Below are positions 37,361 to 51,684 of a stretch of DNA of 64,000 bases, one piece after another. The position numbers and the translations under genes were made by a program. The stretch is from the NCBI GenBank assembly GCA_026315105.1, contig JAOYRU010000100.1:186001-250000 (forward strand). The letters are read 5' to 3'. The DNA comes from Locusta migratoria (lineage: Eukaryota; Arthropoda; Insecta; Orthoptera; Acrididae). How positions within the stretch are numbered: the stretch's first letter is position 1; every line of letters starts with the position of its first letter. The notes beneath the pieces were generated by a model. That model did not search any database. It saw nothing but the letters and a program-made list of their open reading frames with translations, and was not told where the DNA came from.

Positions 37361-38004
37361 CCTGGCCTGCATCCCTTCCTCTTCGCATTATGACCAAATT
37401 TCTTTAGCTCCTTTCAAGCGTTCTCAGTGCGTCTTTACTGGACACGAATGCATCGCACCCAACCTGCAGAAACTCACATAAACAAATGACAATTTTAAGC
37501 ACAACACTAACTGCCAAAATGTTTTACAAACTACACTACAGAATATTTCGCTGGCAGATCGTTAACTTGTCGTATGTTTCAGACCATACCATACAATCTG
37601 TGTACTGCCATTTGGTTGCTGTTTTGTGAGCCACCTCTCCTCCAACACGACGATGGAGGTCGAACTCAAGTCCCCTCGATTATAAGACACGTGCCTTTTA
37701 AATTTGTTCTTTTTTTGTGCTTCATTTTTCATTTACTTGCAATTTTTAACAGACCCTTACACAAATCTTAGGGCCCCCGTGAGTCTTGGGGGATGCTGCG
37801 GAACTGCTGTGCCGAAATCGGCCGCTCAAAAAATTACTCTTCTGTCACGTTTGCTTTGCTACATTTCGCTAGAAAATTGTGCAGACTACAATCGCCGTCA
37901 TGTGGTACCATATTTGGTGATTTAATCTGACGTGCATAAATTCTCATTTGCAGTTCTTTGATAGTTTCGAAAGACACATTGCTTCGACACAGTTAAAATT
38001 GTTT

Positions 38005-38076
38005 TGCCCCCTGTGAGAATCGAACTCACGACCCCTGGTTTACAAGACCAGTGCTCTGCCCCTGAGCTAAGGAGGC
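38005..38076 (-). tRNA. tRNA-Thr-TGT: tRNA-Thr (TGT), unit 25
   Basis: Identical to the unit 1 gene. Confidence 0.97.
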
Positions 38077-38806
38077 TGCTGGGCAACGGCATCATTCTTG
38101 GTAGCCACTCCCTTCCGTTTCCCACCCAGAGGAATCGTAACATCTGTTCGCTATGCCAGACGTGTGTGAAAAATCATTGCCATAGCAAAGTTTCGATTAA
38201 CCCTGCGAGAATAGAGTACCCCTGGTACAAAGCTCCTGCCTGTTATTTTGCTTTCTTAGATATTTATTGGTATTATTAGCCTAACACGTGTCGTTTTTGG
38301 TGCACTCTTGAGCTAGCTCTCGGCTAGTGCGGGGCACTGGGCGTGCCCTGAGGTGGGTCTTGGATGGCCCAGCTCCTCCCTCTGGCGGCGGTGCCCACGG
38401 GGGATCATGTGTGGCGACAACTAATTGCTCGGCCTGAATCAGCCTGAGGCTGATCGACACTTAAATGGACGTCAGGTACAAATCGACATCGAGAAAGTAC
38501 ACTGATTATGCCTGTCAAACACCAACATACACAAGAAAAATATGAAATCCATCGATGGTCACGTCTTTAGCAACTTTACCTTTATCTGAGGACTGATTAC
38601 TTGTCACTGCCATTGGAAGACTCCATCTGCCAACTATCATGGTGTCTTGACATTTACTGTACTACAACGAGGAGAAAGCCGATTGCGCGTAGGTGTCATG
38701 TAAACATTTCCAAAATAACGTCACCGTAGCTTTGCTTCTCCATCGAAGGCGATATTTTATTATCACCTCTGTCGACCTCTATTCGAAGGAAGAGAAAAAA
38801 CGAATT

Positions 38807-38823
38807 CGCCCCCGGGTGGGCTC

Positions 38824-38860
<37 letters not shown>

Positions 38861-38880
38861 GCCGATTGCGCCACGGAGGC
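38807..38880 (-). tRNA. tRNA-Asn-GTT: tRNA-Asn (GTT), unit 26
   Basis: Identical to the unit 1 gene. Confidence 0.97.
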
Positions 38881-39524
38881 CCTGGCCTGCATCCCTTCCT
38901 CTTCGCATTATGACCAAATTTCTTTAGCTCCTTTCAAGCGTTCTCAGTGCGTCTTTACTGGACACGAATGCATCGCACCCAACCTGCAGAAACTCACATA
39001 AACAAATGACAATTTTAAGCACAACACTAACTGCCAAAATGTTTTACAAACTACACTACAGAATATTTCGCTGGCAGATCGTTAACTTGTCGTATGTTTC
39101 AGACCATACCATACAATCTGTGTACTGCCATTTGGTTGCTGTTTTGTGAGCCACCTCTCCTCCAACACGACGATGGAGGTCGAACTCAAGTCCCCTCGAT
39201 TATAAGACACGTGCCTTTTAAATTTGTTCTTTTTTTGTGCTTCATTTTTCATTTACTTGCAATTTTTAACAGACCCTTACACAAATCTTAGGGCCCCCGT
39301 GAGTCTTGGGGGATGCTGCGGAACTGCTGTGCCGAAATCGGCCGCTCAAAAAATTACTCTTCTGTCACGTTTGCTTTGCTACATTTCGCTAGAAAATTGT
39401 GCAGACTACAATCGCCGTCATGTGGTACCATATTTGGTGATTTAATCTGACGTGCATAAATTCTCATTTGCAGTTCTTTGATAGTTTCGAAAGACACATT
39501 GCTTCGACACAGTTAAAATTGTTT

Positions 39525-39596
39525 TGCCCCCTGTGAGAATCGAACTCACGACCCCTGGTTTACAAGACCAGTGCTCTGCCCCTGAGCTAAGGAGGC
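39525..39596 (-). tRNA. tRNA-Thr-TGT: tRNA-Thr (TGT), unit 26
   Basis: Identical to the unit 1 gene. Confidence 0.97.
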
Positions 39597-40326
39597 TGCT
39601 GGGCAACGGCATCATTCTTGGTAGCCACTCCCTTCCGTTTCCCACCCAGAGGAATCGTAACATCTGTTCGCTATGCCAGACGTGTGTGAAAAATCATTGC
39701 CATAGCAAAGTTTCGATTAACCCTGCGAGAATAGAGTACCCCTGGTACAAAGCTCCTGCCTGTTATTTTGCTTTCTTAGATATTTATTGGTATTATTAGC
39801 CTAACACGTGTCGTTTTTGGTGCACTCTTGAGCTAGCTCTCGGCTAGTGCGGGGCACTGGGCGTGCCCTGAGGTGGGTCTTGGATGGCCCAGCTCCTCCC
39901 TCTGGCGGCGGTGCCCACGGGGGATCATGTGTGGCGACAACTAATTGCTCGGCCTGAATCAGCCTGAGGCTGATCGACACTTAAATGGACGTCAGGTACA
40001 AATCGACATCGAGAAAGTACACTGATTATGCCTGTCAAACACCAACATACACAAGAAAAATATGAAATCCATCGATGGTCACGTCTTTAGCAACTTTACC
40101 TTTATCTGAGGACTGATTACTTGTCACTGCCATTGGAAGACTCCATCTGCCAACTATCATGGTGTCTTGACATTTACTGTACTACAACGAGGAGAAAGCC
40201 GATTGCGCGTAGGTGTCATGTAAACATTTCCAAAATAACGTCACCGTAGCTTTGCTTCTCCATCGAAGGCGATATTTTATTATCACCTCTGTCGACCTCT
40301 ATTCGAAGGAAGAGAAAAAACGAATT

Positions 40327-40343
40327 CGCCCCCGGGTGGGCTC

Positions 40344-40380
<37 letters not shown>

Positions 40381-40400
40381 GCCGATTGCGCCACGGAGGC
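40327..40400 (-). tRNA. tRNA-Asn-GTT: tRNA-Asn (GTT), unit 27
   Basis: Identical to the unit 1 gene. Confidence 0.97.
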
Positions 40401-41044
40401 CCTGGCCTGCATCCCTTCCTCTTCGCATTATGACCAAATTTCTTTAGCTCCTTTCAAGCGTTCTCAGTGCGTCTTTACTGGACACGAATGCATCGCACCC
40501 AACCTGCAGAAACTCACATAAACAAATGACAATTTTAAGCACAACACTAACTGCCAAAATGTTTTACAAACTACACTACAGAATATTTCGCTGGCAGATC
40601 GTTAACTTGTCGTATGTTTCAGACCATACCATACAATCTGTGTACTGCCATTTGGTTGCTGTTTTGTGAGCCACCTCTCCTCCAACACGACGATGGAGGT
40701 CGAACTCAAGTCCCCTCGATTATAAGACACGTGCCTTTTAAATTTGTTCTTTTTTTGTGCTTCATTTTTCATTTACTTGCAATTTTTAACAGACCCTTAC
40801 ACAAATCTTAGGGCCCCCGTGAGTCTTGGGGGATGCTGCGGAACTGCTGTGCCGAAATCGGCCGCTCAAAAAATTACTCTTCTGTCACGTTTGCTTTGCT
40901 ACATTTCGCTAGAAAATTGTGCAGACTACAATCGCCGTCATGTGGTACCATATTTGGTGATTTAATCTGACGTGCATAAATTCTCATTTGCAGTTCTTTG
41001 ATAGTTTCGAAAGACACATTGCTTCGACACAGTTAAAATTGTTT

Positions 41045-41116
41045 TGCCCCCTGTGAGAATCGAACTCACGACCCCTGGTTTACAAGACCAGTGCTCTGCC
41101 CCTGAGCTAAGGAGGC
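41045..41116 (-). tRNA. tRNA-Thr-TGT: tRNA-Thr (TGT), unit 27
   Basis: Identical to the unit 1 gene. Confidence 0.97.
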
Positions 41117-41846
41117 TGCTGGGCAACGGCATCATTCTTGGTAGCCACTCCCTTCCGTTTCCCACCCAGAGGAATCGTAACATCTGTTCGCTATGCCAGA
41201 CGTGTGTGAAAAATCATTGCCATAGCAAAGTTTCGATTAACCCTGCGAGAATAGAGTACCCCTGGTACAAAGCTCCTGCCTGTTATTTTGCTTTCTTAGA
41301 TATTTATTGGTATTATTAGCCTAACACGTGTCGTTTTTGGTGCACTCTTGAGCTAGCTCTCGGCTAGTGCGGGGCACTGGGCGTGCCCTGAGGTGGGTCT
41401 TGGATGGCCCAGCTCCTCCCTCTGGCGGCGGTGCCCACGGGGGATCATGTGTGGCGACAACTAATTGCTCGGCCTGAATCAGCCTGAGGCTGATCGACAC
41501 TTAAATGGACGTCAGGTACAAATCGACATCGAGAAAGTACACTGATTATGCCTGTCAAACACCAACATACACAAGAAAAATATGAAATCCATCGATGGTC
41601 ACGTCTTTAGCAACTTTACCTTTATCTGAGGACTGATTACTTGTCACTGCCATTGGAAGACTCCATCTGCCAACTATCATGGTGTCTTGACATTTACTGT
41701 ACTACAACGAGGAGAAAGCCGATTGCGCGTAGGTGTCATGTAAACATTTCCAAAATAACGTCACCGTAGCTTTGCTTCTCCATCGAAGGCGATATTTTAT
41801 TATCACCTCTGTCGACCTCTATTCGAAGGAAGAGAAAAAACGAATT

Positions 41847-41863
41847 CGCCCCCGGGTGGGCTC

Positions 41864-41900
<37 letters not shown>

Positions 41901-41920
41901 GCCGATTGCGCCACGGAGGC
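41847..41920 (-). tRNA. tRNA-Asn-GTT: tRNA-Asn (GTT), unit 28
   Basis: Identical to the unit 1 gene. Confidence 0.97.
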
Positions 41921-42564
41921 CCTGGCCTGCATCCCTTCCTCTTCGCATTATGACCAAATTTCTTTAGCTCCTTTCAAGCGTTCTCAGTGCGTCTTTACTG
42001 GACACGAATGCATCGCACCCAACCTGCAGAAACTCACATAAACAAATGACAATTTTAAGCACAACACTAACTGCCAAAATGTTTTACAAACTACACTACA
42101 GAATATTTCGCTGGCAGATCGTTAACTTGTCGTATGTTTCAGACCATACCATACAATCTGTGTACTGCCATTTGGTTGCTGTTTTGTGAGCCACCTCTCC
42201 TCCAACACGACGATGGAGGTCGAACTCAAGTCCCCTCGATTATAAGACACGTGCCTTTTAAATTTGTTCTTTTTTTGTGCTTCATTTTTCATTTACTTGC
42301 AATTTTTAACAGACCCTTACACAAATCTTAGGGCCCCCGTGAGTCTTGGGGGATGCTGCGGAACTGCTGTGCCGAAATCGGCCGCTCAAAAAATTACTCT
42401 TCTGTCACGTTTGCTTTGCTACATTTCGCTAGAAAATTGTGCAGACTACAATCGCTGTCATGTGGTACCATATTTGGTGATTTAATCTGACGTGCATAAA
42501 TTCTCATTTGCAGTTCTTTGATAGTTTCGAAAGACACATTGCTTCGACACAGTTAAAATTGTTT

Positions 42565-42636
42565 TGCCCCCTGTGAGAATCGAACTCACGACCCCTGGTT
42601 TACAAGACCAGTGCTCTGCCCCTGAGCTAAGGAGGC
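42565..42636 (-). tRNA. tRNA-Thr-TGT: tRNA-Thr (TGT), unit 28
   Basis: Identical gene; a private C>T at 42456 lies 109 nt downstream. Confidence 0.97.
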
Positions 42637-43366
42637 TGCTGGGCAACGGCATCATTCTTGGTAGCCACTCCCTTCCGTTTCCCACCCAGAGGAATCGTAA
42701 CATCTGTTCGCTATGCCAGACGTGTGTGAAAAATCATTGCCATAGCAAAGTTTCGATTAACCCTGCGAGAATAGAGTACCCCTGGTACAAAGCTCCTGCC
42801 TGTTATTTTGCTTTCTTAGATATTTATTGGTATTATTAGCCTAACACGTGTCGTTTTTGGTGCACTCTTGAGCTAGCTCTCGGCTAGTGCGGGGCACTGG
42901 GCGTGCCCTGAGGTGGGTCTTGGATGGCCCAGCTCCTCCCTCTGGCGGCGGTGCCCACGGGGGATCATGTGTGGCGACAACTAATTGCTCGGCCTGAATC
43001 AGCCTGAGGCTGATCGACACTTAAATGGACGTCAGGTACAAATCGACATCGAGAAAGTACACTGATTATGCCTGTCAAACACCAACATACACAAGAAAAA
43101 TATGAAATCCATCGATGGTCACGTCTTTAGCAACTTTACCTTTATCTGAGGACTGATTACTTGTCACTGCCATTGGAAGACTCCATCTGCCAACTATCAT
43201 GGTGTCTTGACATTTACTGTACTACAACGAGGAGAAAGCCGATTGCGCGTAGGTGTCATGTAAACATTTCCAAAATAACGTCACCGTAGCTTTGCTTCTC
43301 CATCGAAGGCGATATTTTATTATCACCTCTGTCGACCTCTATTCGAAGGAAGAGAAAAAACGAATT

Positions 43367-43383
43367 CGCCCCCGGGTGGGCTC

Positions 43384-43420
<37 letters not shown>

Positions 43421-43440
43421 GCCGATTGCGCCACGGAGGC
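43367..43440 (-). tRNA. tRNA-Asn-GTT: tRNA-Asn (GTT), unit 29
   Basis: Identical to the unit 1 gene. Confidence 0.97.
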
Positions 43441-44084
43441 CCTGGCCTGCATCCCTTCCTCTTCGCATTATGACCAAATTTCTTTAGCTCCTTTCAAGCG
43501 TTCTCAGTGCGTCTTTACTGGACACGAATGCATCGCACCCAACCTGCAGAAACTCACATAAACAAATGACAATTTTAAGCACAACACTAACTGCCAAAAT
43601 GTTTTACAAACTACACTACAGAATATTTCGCTGGCAGATCGTTAACTTGTCGTATGTTTCAGACCATACCATACAATCTGTGTACTGCCATTTGGTTGCT
43701 GTTTTGTGAGCCACCTCTCCTCCAACACGACGATGGAGGTCGAACTCAAGTCCCCTCGATTATAAGACACGTGCCTTTTAAATTTGTTCTTTTTTTGTGC
43801 TTCATTTTTCATTTACTTGCAATTTTTAACAGACCCTTACACAAATCTTAGGGCCCCCGTGAGTCTTGGGGGATGCTGCGGAACTGCTGTGCCGAAATCG
43901 GCCGCTCAAAAAATTACTCTTCTGTCACGTTTGCTTTGCTACATTTCGCTAGAAAATTGTGCAGACTACAATCGCCGTCATGTGGTACCATATTTGGTGA
44001 TTTAATCTGACGTGCATAAATTCTCATTTGCAGTTCTTTGATAGTTTCGAAAGACACATTGCTTCGACACAGTTAAAATTGTTT

Positions 44085-44156
44085 TGCCCCCTGTGAGAAT
44101 CGAACTCACGACCCCTGGTTTACAAGACCAGTGCTCTGCCCCTGAGCTAAGGAGGC
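44085..44156 (-). tRNA. tRNA-Thr-TGT: tRNA-Thr (TGT), unit 29
   Basis: Identical to the unit 1 gene. Confidence 0.97.
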
Positions 44157-44886
44157 TGCTGGGCAACGGCATCATTCTTGGTAGCCACTCCCTTCCGTTT
44201 CCCACCCAGAGGAATCGTAACATCTGTTCGCTATGCCAGACGTGTGTGAAAAATCATTGCCATAGCAAAGTTTCGATTAACCCTGCGAGAATAGAGTACC
44301 CCTGGTACAAAGCTCCTGCCTGTTATTTTGCTTTCTTAGATATTTATTGGTATTATTAGCCTAACACGTGTCGTTTTTGGTGCACTCTTGAGCTAGCTCT
44401 CGGCTAGTGCGGGGCACTGGGCGTGCCCTGAGGTGGGTCTTGGATGGCCCAGCTCCTCCCTCTGGCGGCGGTGCCCACGGGGGATCATGTGTGGCGACAA
44501 CTAATTGCTCGGCCTGAATCAGCCTGAGGCTGATCGACACTTAAATGGACGTCAGGTACAAATCGACATCGAGAAAGTACACTGATTATGCCTGTCAAAC
44601 ACCAACATACACAAGAAAAATATGAAATCCATCGATGGTCACGTCTTTAGCAACTTTACCTTTATCTGAGGACTGATTACTTGTCACTGCCATTGGAAGA
44701 CTCCATCTGCCAACTATCATGGTGTCTTGACATTTACTGTACTACAACGAGGAGAAAGCCGATTGCGCGTAGGTGTCATGTAAACATTTCCAAAATAACG
44801 TCACCGTAGCTTTGCTTCTCCATCGAAGGCGATATTTTATTATCACCTCTGTCGACCTCTATTCGAAGGAAGAGAAAAAACGAATT

Positions 44887-44903
44887 CGCCCCCGGGTGGG
44901 CTC

Positions 44904-44940
<37 letters not shown>

Positions 44941-44960
44941 GCCGATTGCGCCACGGAGGC
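44887..44960 (-). tRNA. tRNA-Asn-GTT: tRNA-Asn (GTT), unit 30
   Basis: Identical to the unit 1 gene. Confidence 0.97.
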
Positions 44961-45604
44961 CCTGGCCTGCATCCCTTCCTCTTCGCATTATGACCAAATT
45001 TCTTTAGCTCCTTTCAAGCGTTCTCAGTGCGTCTTTACTGGACACGAATGCATCGCACCCAACCTGCAGAAACTCACATAAACAAATGACAATTTTAAGC
45101 ACAACACTAACTGCCAAAATGTTTTACAAACTACACTACAGAATATTTCGCTGGCAGATCGTTAACTTGTCGTATGTTTCAGACCATACCATACAATCTG
45201 TGTACTGCCATTTGGTTGCTGTTTTGTGAGCCACCTCTCCTCCAACACGACGATGGAGGTCGAACTCAAGTCCCCTCGATTATAAGACACGTGCCTTTTA
45301 AATTTGTTCTTTTTTTGTGCTTCATTTTTCATTTACTTGCAATTTTTAACAGACCCTTACACAAATCTTAGGGCCCCCGTGAGTCTTGGGGGATGCTGCG
45401 GAACTGCTGTGCCGAAATCGGCCGCTCAAAAAATTACTCTTCTGTCACGTTTGCTTTGCTACATTTCGCTAGAAAATTGTGCAGACTACAATCGCCGTCA
45501 TGTGGTACCATATTTGGTGATTTAATCTGACGTGCATAAATTCTCATTTGCAGTTCTTTGATAGTTTCGAAAGACACATTGCTTCGACACAGTTAAAATT
45601 GTTT

Positions 45605-45676
45605 TGCCCCCTGTGAGAATCGAACTCACGACCCCTGGTTTACAAGACCAGTGCTCTGCCCCTGAGCTAAGGAGGC
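45605..45676 (-). tRNA. tRNA-Thr-TGT: tRNA-Thr (TGT), unit 30
   Basis: Identical to the unit 1 gene. Confidence 0.97.
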
Positions 45677-46406
45677 TGCTGGGCAACGGCATCATTCTTG
45701 GTAGCCACTCCCTTCCGTTTCCCACCCAGAGGAATCGTAACATCTGTTCGCTATGCCAGACGTGTGTGAAAAATCATTGCCATAGCAAAGTTTCGATTAA
45801 CCCTGCGAGAATAGAGTACCCCTGGTACAAAGCTCCTGCCTGTTATTTTGCTTTCTTAGATATTTATTGGTATTATTAGCCTAACACGTGTCGTTTTTGG
45901 TGCACTCTTGAGCTAGCTCTCGGCTAGTGCGGGGCACTGGGCGTGCCCTGAGGTGGGTCTTGGATGGCCCAGCTCCTCCCTCTGGCGGCGGTGCCCACGG
46001 GGGATCATGTGTGGCGACAACTAATTGCTCGGCCTGAATCAGCCTGAGGCTGATCGACACTTAAATGGACGTCAGGTACAAATCGACATCGAGAAAGTAC
46101 ACTGATTATGCCTGTCAAACACCAACATACACAAGAAAAATATGAAATCCATCGATGGTCACGTCTTTAGCAACTTTACCTTTATCTGAGGACTGATTAC
46201 TTGTCACTGCCATTGGAAGACTCCATCTGCCAACTATCATGGTGTCTTGACATTTACTGTACTACAACGAGGAGAAAGCCGATTGCGCGTAGGTGTCATG
46301 TAAACATTTCCAAAATAACGTCACCGTAGCTTTGCTTCTCCATCGAAGGCGATATTTTATTATCACCTCTGTCGACCTCTATTCGAAGGAAGAGAAAAAA
46401 CGAATT

Positions 46407-46423
46407 CGCCCCCGGGTGGGCTC

Positions 46424-46460
<37 letters not shown>

Positions 46461-46480
46461 GCCGATTGCGCCACGGAGGC
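46407..46480 (-). tRNA. tRNA-Asn-GTT: tRNA-Asn (GTT), unit 31
   Basis: Identical to the unit 1 gene. Confidence 0.97.
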
Positions 46481-47124
46481 CCTGGCCTGCATCCCTTCCT
46501 CTTCGCATTATGACCAAATTTCTTTAGCTCCTTTCAAGCGTTCTCAGTGCGTCTTTACTGGACACGAATGCATCGCACCCAACCTGCAGAAACTCACATA
46601 AACAAATGACAATTTTAAGCACAACACTAACTGCCAAAATGTTTTACAAACTACACTACAGAATATTTCGCTGGCAGATCGTTAACTTGTCGTATGTTTC
46701 AGACCATACCATACAATCTGTGTACTGCCATTTGGTTGCTGTTTTGTGAGCCACCTCTCCTCCAACACGACGATGGAGGTCGAACTCAAGTCCCCTCGAT
46801 TATAAGACACGTGCCTTTTAAATTTGTTCTTTTTTTGTGCTTCATTTTTCATTTACTTGCAATTTTTAACAGACCCTTACACAAATCTTAGGGCCCCCGT
46901 GAGTCTTGGGGGATGCTGCGGAACTGCTGTGCCGAAATCGGCCGCTCAAAAAATTACTCTTCTGTCACGTTTGCTTTGCTACATTTCGCTAGAAAATTGT
47001 GCAGACTACAATCGCCGTCATGTGGTACCATATTTGGTGATTTAATCTGACGTGCATAAATTCTCATTTGCAGTTCTTTGATAGTTTCGAAAGACACATT
47101 GCTTCGACACAGTTAAAATTGTTT

Positions 47125-47196
47125 TGCCCCCTGTGAGAATCGAACTCACGACCCCTGGTTTACAAGACCAGTGCTCTGCCCCTGAGCTAAGGAGGC
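47125..47196 (-). tRNA. tRNA-Thr-TGT: tRNA-Thr (TGT), unit 31
   Basis: Identical to the unit 1 gene. Confidence 0.97.
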
Positions 47197-47926
47197 TGCT
47201 GGGCAACGGCATCATTCTTGGTAGCCACTCCCTTCCGTTTCCCACCCAGAGGAATCGTAACATCTGTTCGCTATGCCAGACGTGTGTGAAAAATCATTGC
47301 CATAGCAAAGTTTCGATTAACCCTGCGAGAATAGAGTACCCCTGGTACAAAGCTCCTGCCTGTTATTTTGCTTTCTTAGATATTTATTGGTATTATTAGC
47401 CTAACACGTGTCGTTTTTGGTGCACTCTTGAGCTAGCTCTCGGCTAGTGCGGGGCACTGGGCGTGCCCTGAGGTGGGTCTTGGATGGCCCAGCTCCTCCC
47501 TCTGGCGGCGGTGCCCACGGGGGATCATGTGTGGCGACAACTAATTGCTCGGCCTGAATCAGCCTGAGGCTGATCGACACTTAAATGGACGTCAGGTACA
47601 AATCGACATCGAGAAAGTACACTGATTATGCCTGTCAAACACCAACATACACAAGAAAAATATGAAATCCATCGATGGTCACGTCTTTAGCAACTTTACC
47701 TTTATCTGAGGACTGATTACTTGTCACTGCCATTGGAAGACTCCATCTGCCAACTATCATGGTGTCTTGACATTTACTGTACTACAACGAGGAGAAAGCC
47801 GATTGCGCGTAGGTGTCATGTAAACATTTCCAAAATAACGTCACCGTAGCTTTGCTTCTCCATCGAAGGCGATATTTTATTATCACCTCTGTCGACCTCT
47901 ATTCGAAGGAAGAGAAAAAACGAATT

Positions 47927-47943
47927 CGCCCCCGGGTGGGCTC

Positions 47944-47980
<37 letters not shown>

Positions 47981-48000
47981 GCCGATTGCGCCACGGAGGC
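47927..48000 (-). tRNA. tRNA-Asn-GTT: tRNA-Asn (GTT), unit 32
   Basis: Identical to the unit 1 gene. Confidence 0.97.
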
Positions 48001-48644
48001 CCTGGCCTGCATCCCTTCCTCTTCGCATTATGACCAAATTTCTTTAGCTCCTTTCAAGCGTTCTCAGTGCGTCTTTACTGGACACGAATGCATCGCACCC
48101 AACCTGCAGAAACTCACATAAACAAATGACAATTTTAAGCACAACACTAACTGCCAAAATGTTTTACAAACTACACTACAGAATATTTCGCTGGCAGATC
48201 GTTAACTTGTCGTATGTTTCAGACCATACCATACAATCTGTGTACTGCCATTTGGTTGCTGTTTTGTGAGCCACCTCTCCTCCAACACGACGATGGAGGT
48301 CGAACTCAAGTCCCCTCGATTATAAGACACGTGCCTTTTAAATTTGTTCTTTTTTTGTGCTTCATTTTTCATTTACTTGCAATTTTTAACAGACCCTTAC
48401 ACAAATCTTAGGGCCCCCGTGAGTCTTGGGGGATGCTGCGGAACTGCTGTGCCGAAATCGGCCGCTCAAAAAATTACTCTTCTGTCACGTTTGCTTTGCT
48501 ACATTTCGCTAGAAAATTGTGCAGACTACAATCGCCGTCATGTGGTACCATATTTGGTGATTTAATCTGACGTGCATCAATTCTCATTTGCAGTTCTTTG
48601 ATAGTTTCGAAAGACACATTGCTTCGACACAGTTAAAATTGTTT

Positions 48645-48716
48645 TGCCCCCTGTGAGAATCGAACTCACGACCCCTGGTTTACAAGACCAGTGCTCTGCC
48701 CCTGAGCTAAGGAGGC
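48645..48716 (-). tRNA. tRNA-Thr-TGT: tRNA-Thr (TGT), unit 32
   Basis: Identical gene; a private A>C at 48578 lies 67 nt downstream. Confidence 0.97.
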
Positions 48717-49446
48717 TGCTGGGCAACGGCATCATTCTTGGTAGCCACTCCCTTCCGTTTCCCACCCAGAGGAATCGTAACATCTGTTCGCTATGCCAGA
48801 CGTGTGTGAAAAATCATTGCCATAGCAAAGTTTCGATTAACCCTGCGAGAATAGAGTACCCCTGGTACAAAGCTCCTGCCTGTTATTTTGCTTTCTTAGA
48901 TATTTATTGGTATTATTAGCCTAACACGTGTCGTTTTTGGTGCACTCTTGAGCTAGCTCTCGGCTAGTGCGGGGCACTGGGCGTGCCCTGAGGTGGGTCT
49001 TGGATGGCCCAGCTCCTCCCTCTGGCGGCGGTGCCCACGGGGGATCATGTGTGGCGACAACTAATTGCTCGGCCTGAATCAGCCTGAGGCTGATCGACAC
49101 TTAAATGGACGTCAGGTACAAATCGACATCGAGAAAGTACACTGATTATGCCTGTCAAACACCAACATACACAAGAAAAATATGAAATCCATCGATGGTC
49201 ACGTCTTTAGCAACTTTACCTTTATCTGAGGACTGATTACTTGTCACTGCCATTGGAAGACTCCATCTGCCAACTATCATGGTGTCTTGACATTTACTGT
49301 ACTACAACGAGGAGAAAGCCGATTGCGCGTAGGTGTCATGTAAACATTTCCAAAATAACGTCACCGTAGCTTTGCTTCTCCATCGAAGGCGATATTTTAT
49401 TATCACCTCTGTCGACCTCTATTCGAAGGAAGAGAAAAAACGAATT

Positions 49447-49463
49447 CGCCCCCGGGTGGGCTC

Positions 49464-49500
<37 letters not shown>

Positions 49501-49520
49501 GCCGATTGCGCCACGGAGGC
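49447..49520 (-). tRNA. tRNA-Asn-GTT: tRNA-Asn (GTT), unit 33
   Basis: Identical to the unit 1 gene. Confidence 0.97.
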
Positions 49521-50164
49521 CCTGGCCTGCATCCCTTCCTCTTCGCATTATGACCAAATTTCTTTAGCTCCTTTCAAGCGTTCTCAGTGCGTCTTTACTG
49601 GACACGAATGCATCGCACCCAACCTGCAGAAACTCACATAAACAAATGACAATTTTAAGCACAACACTAACTGCCAAAATGTTTTACAAACTACACTACA
49701 GAATATTTCGCTGGCAGATCGTTAACTTGTCGTATGTTTCAGACCATACCATACAATCTGTGTACTGCCATTTGGTTGCTGTTTTGTGAGCCACCTCTCC
49801 TCCAACACGACGATGGAGGTCGAACTCAAGTCCCCTCGATTATAAGACACGTGCCTTTTAAATTTGTTCTTTTTTTGTGCTTCATTTTTCATTTACTTGC
49901 AATTTTTAACAGACCCTTACACAAATCTTAGGGCCCCCGTGAGTCTTGGGGGATGCTGCGGAACTGCTGTGCCGAAATCGGCCGCTCAAAAAATTACTCT
50001 TCTGTCACGTTTGCTTTGCTACATTTCGCTAGAAAATTGTGCAGACTACAATCGCCGTCATGTGGTACCATATTTGGTGATTTAATCTGACGTGCATAAA
50101 TTCTCATTTGCAGTTCTTTGATAGTTTCGAAAGACACATTGCTTCGACACAGTTAAAATTGTTT

Positions 50165-50236
50165 TGCCCCCTGTGAGAATCGAACTCACGACCCCTGGTT
50201 TACAAGACCAGTGCTCTGCCCCTGAGCTAAGGAGGC
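50165..50236 (-). tRNA. tRNA-Thr-TGT: tRNA-Thr (TGT), unit 33
   Basis: Identical to the unit 1 gene. Confidence 0.97.
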
Positions 50237-50966
50237 TGCTGGGCAACGGCATCATTCTTGGTAGCCACTCCCTTCCGTTTCCCACCCAGAGGAATCGTAA
50301 CATCTGTTCGCTATGCCAGACGTGTGTGAAAAATCATTGCCATAGCAAAGTTTCGATTAACCCTGCGAGAATAGAGTACCCCTGGTACAAAGCTCCTGCC
50401 TGTTATTTTGCTTTCTTAGATATTTATTGGTATTATTAGCCTAACACGTGTCGTTTTTGGTGCACTCTTGAGCTAGCTCTCGGCTAGTGCGGGGCACTGG
50501 GCGTGCCCTGAGGTGGGTCTTGGATGGCCCAGCTCCTCCCTCTGGCGGCGGTGCCCACGGGGGATCATGTGTGGCGACAACTAATTGCTCGGCCTGAATC
50601 AGCCTGAGGCTGATCGACACTTAAATGGACGTCAGGTACAAATCGACATCGAGAAAGTACACTGATTATGCCTGTCAAACACCAACATACACAAGAAAAA
50701 TATGAAATCCATCGATGGTCACGTCTTTAGCAACTTTACCTTTATCTGAGGACTGATTACTTGTCACTGCCATTGGAAGACTCCATCTGCCAACTATCAT
50801 GGTGTCTTGACATTTACTGTACTACAACGAGGAGAAAGCCGATTGCGCGTAGGTGTCATGTAAACATTTCCAAAATAACGTCACCGTAGCTTTGCTTCTC
50901 CATCGAAGGCGATATTTTATTATCACCTCTGTCGACCTCTATTCGAAGGAAGAGAAAAAACGAATT

Positions 50967-50983
50967 CGCCCCCGGGTGGGCTC

Positions 50984-51020
<37 letters not shown>

Positions 51021-51040
51021 GCCGATTGCGCCACGGAGGC
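50967..51040 (-). tRNA. tRNA-Asn-GTT: tRNA-Asn (GTT), unit 34
   Basis: Identical gene. This unit has a private C>A at 51374, next to the tRNA-like relic. Confidence 0.97.
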
Positions 51041-51684
51041 CCTGGCCTGCATCCCTTCCTCTTCGCATTATGACCAAATTTCTTTAGCTCCTTTCAAGCG
51101 TTCTCAGTGCGTCTTTACTGGACACGAATGCATCGCACCCAACCTGCAGAAACTCACATAAACAAATGACAATTTTAAGCACAACACTAACTGCCAAAAT
51201 GTTTTACAAACTACACTACAGAATATTTCGCTGGCAGATCGTTAACTTGTCGTATGTTTCAGACCATACCATACAATCTGTGTACTGCCATTTGGTTGCT
51301 GTTTTGTGAGCCACCTCTCCTCCAACACGACGATGGAGGTCGAACTCAAGTCCCCTCGATTATAAGACACGTGACTTTTAAATTTGTTCTTTTTTTGTGC
51401 TTCATTTTTCATTTACTTGCAATTTTTAACAGACCCTTACACAAATCTTAGGGCCCCCGTGAGTCTTGGGGGATGCTGCGGAACTGCTGTGCCGAAATCG
51501 GCCGCTCAAAAAATTACTCTTCTGTCACGTTTGCTTTGCTACATTTCGCTAGAAAATTGTGCAGACTACAATCGCCGTCATGTGGTACCATATTTGGTGA
51601 TTTAATCTGACGTGCATAAATTCTCATTTGCAGTTCTTTGATAGTTTCGAAAGACACATTGCTTCGACACAGTTAAAATTGTTT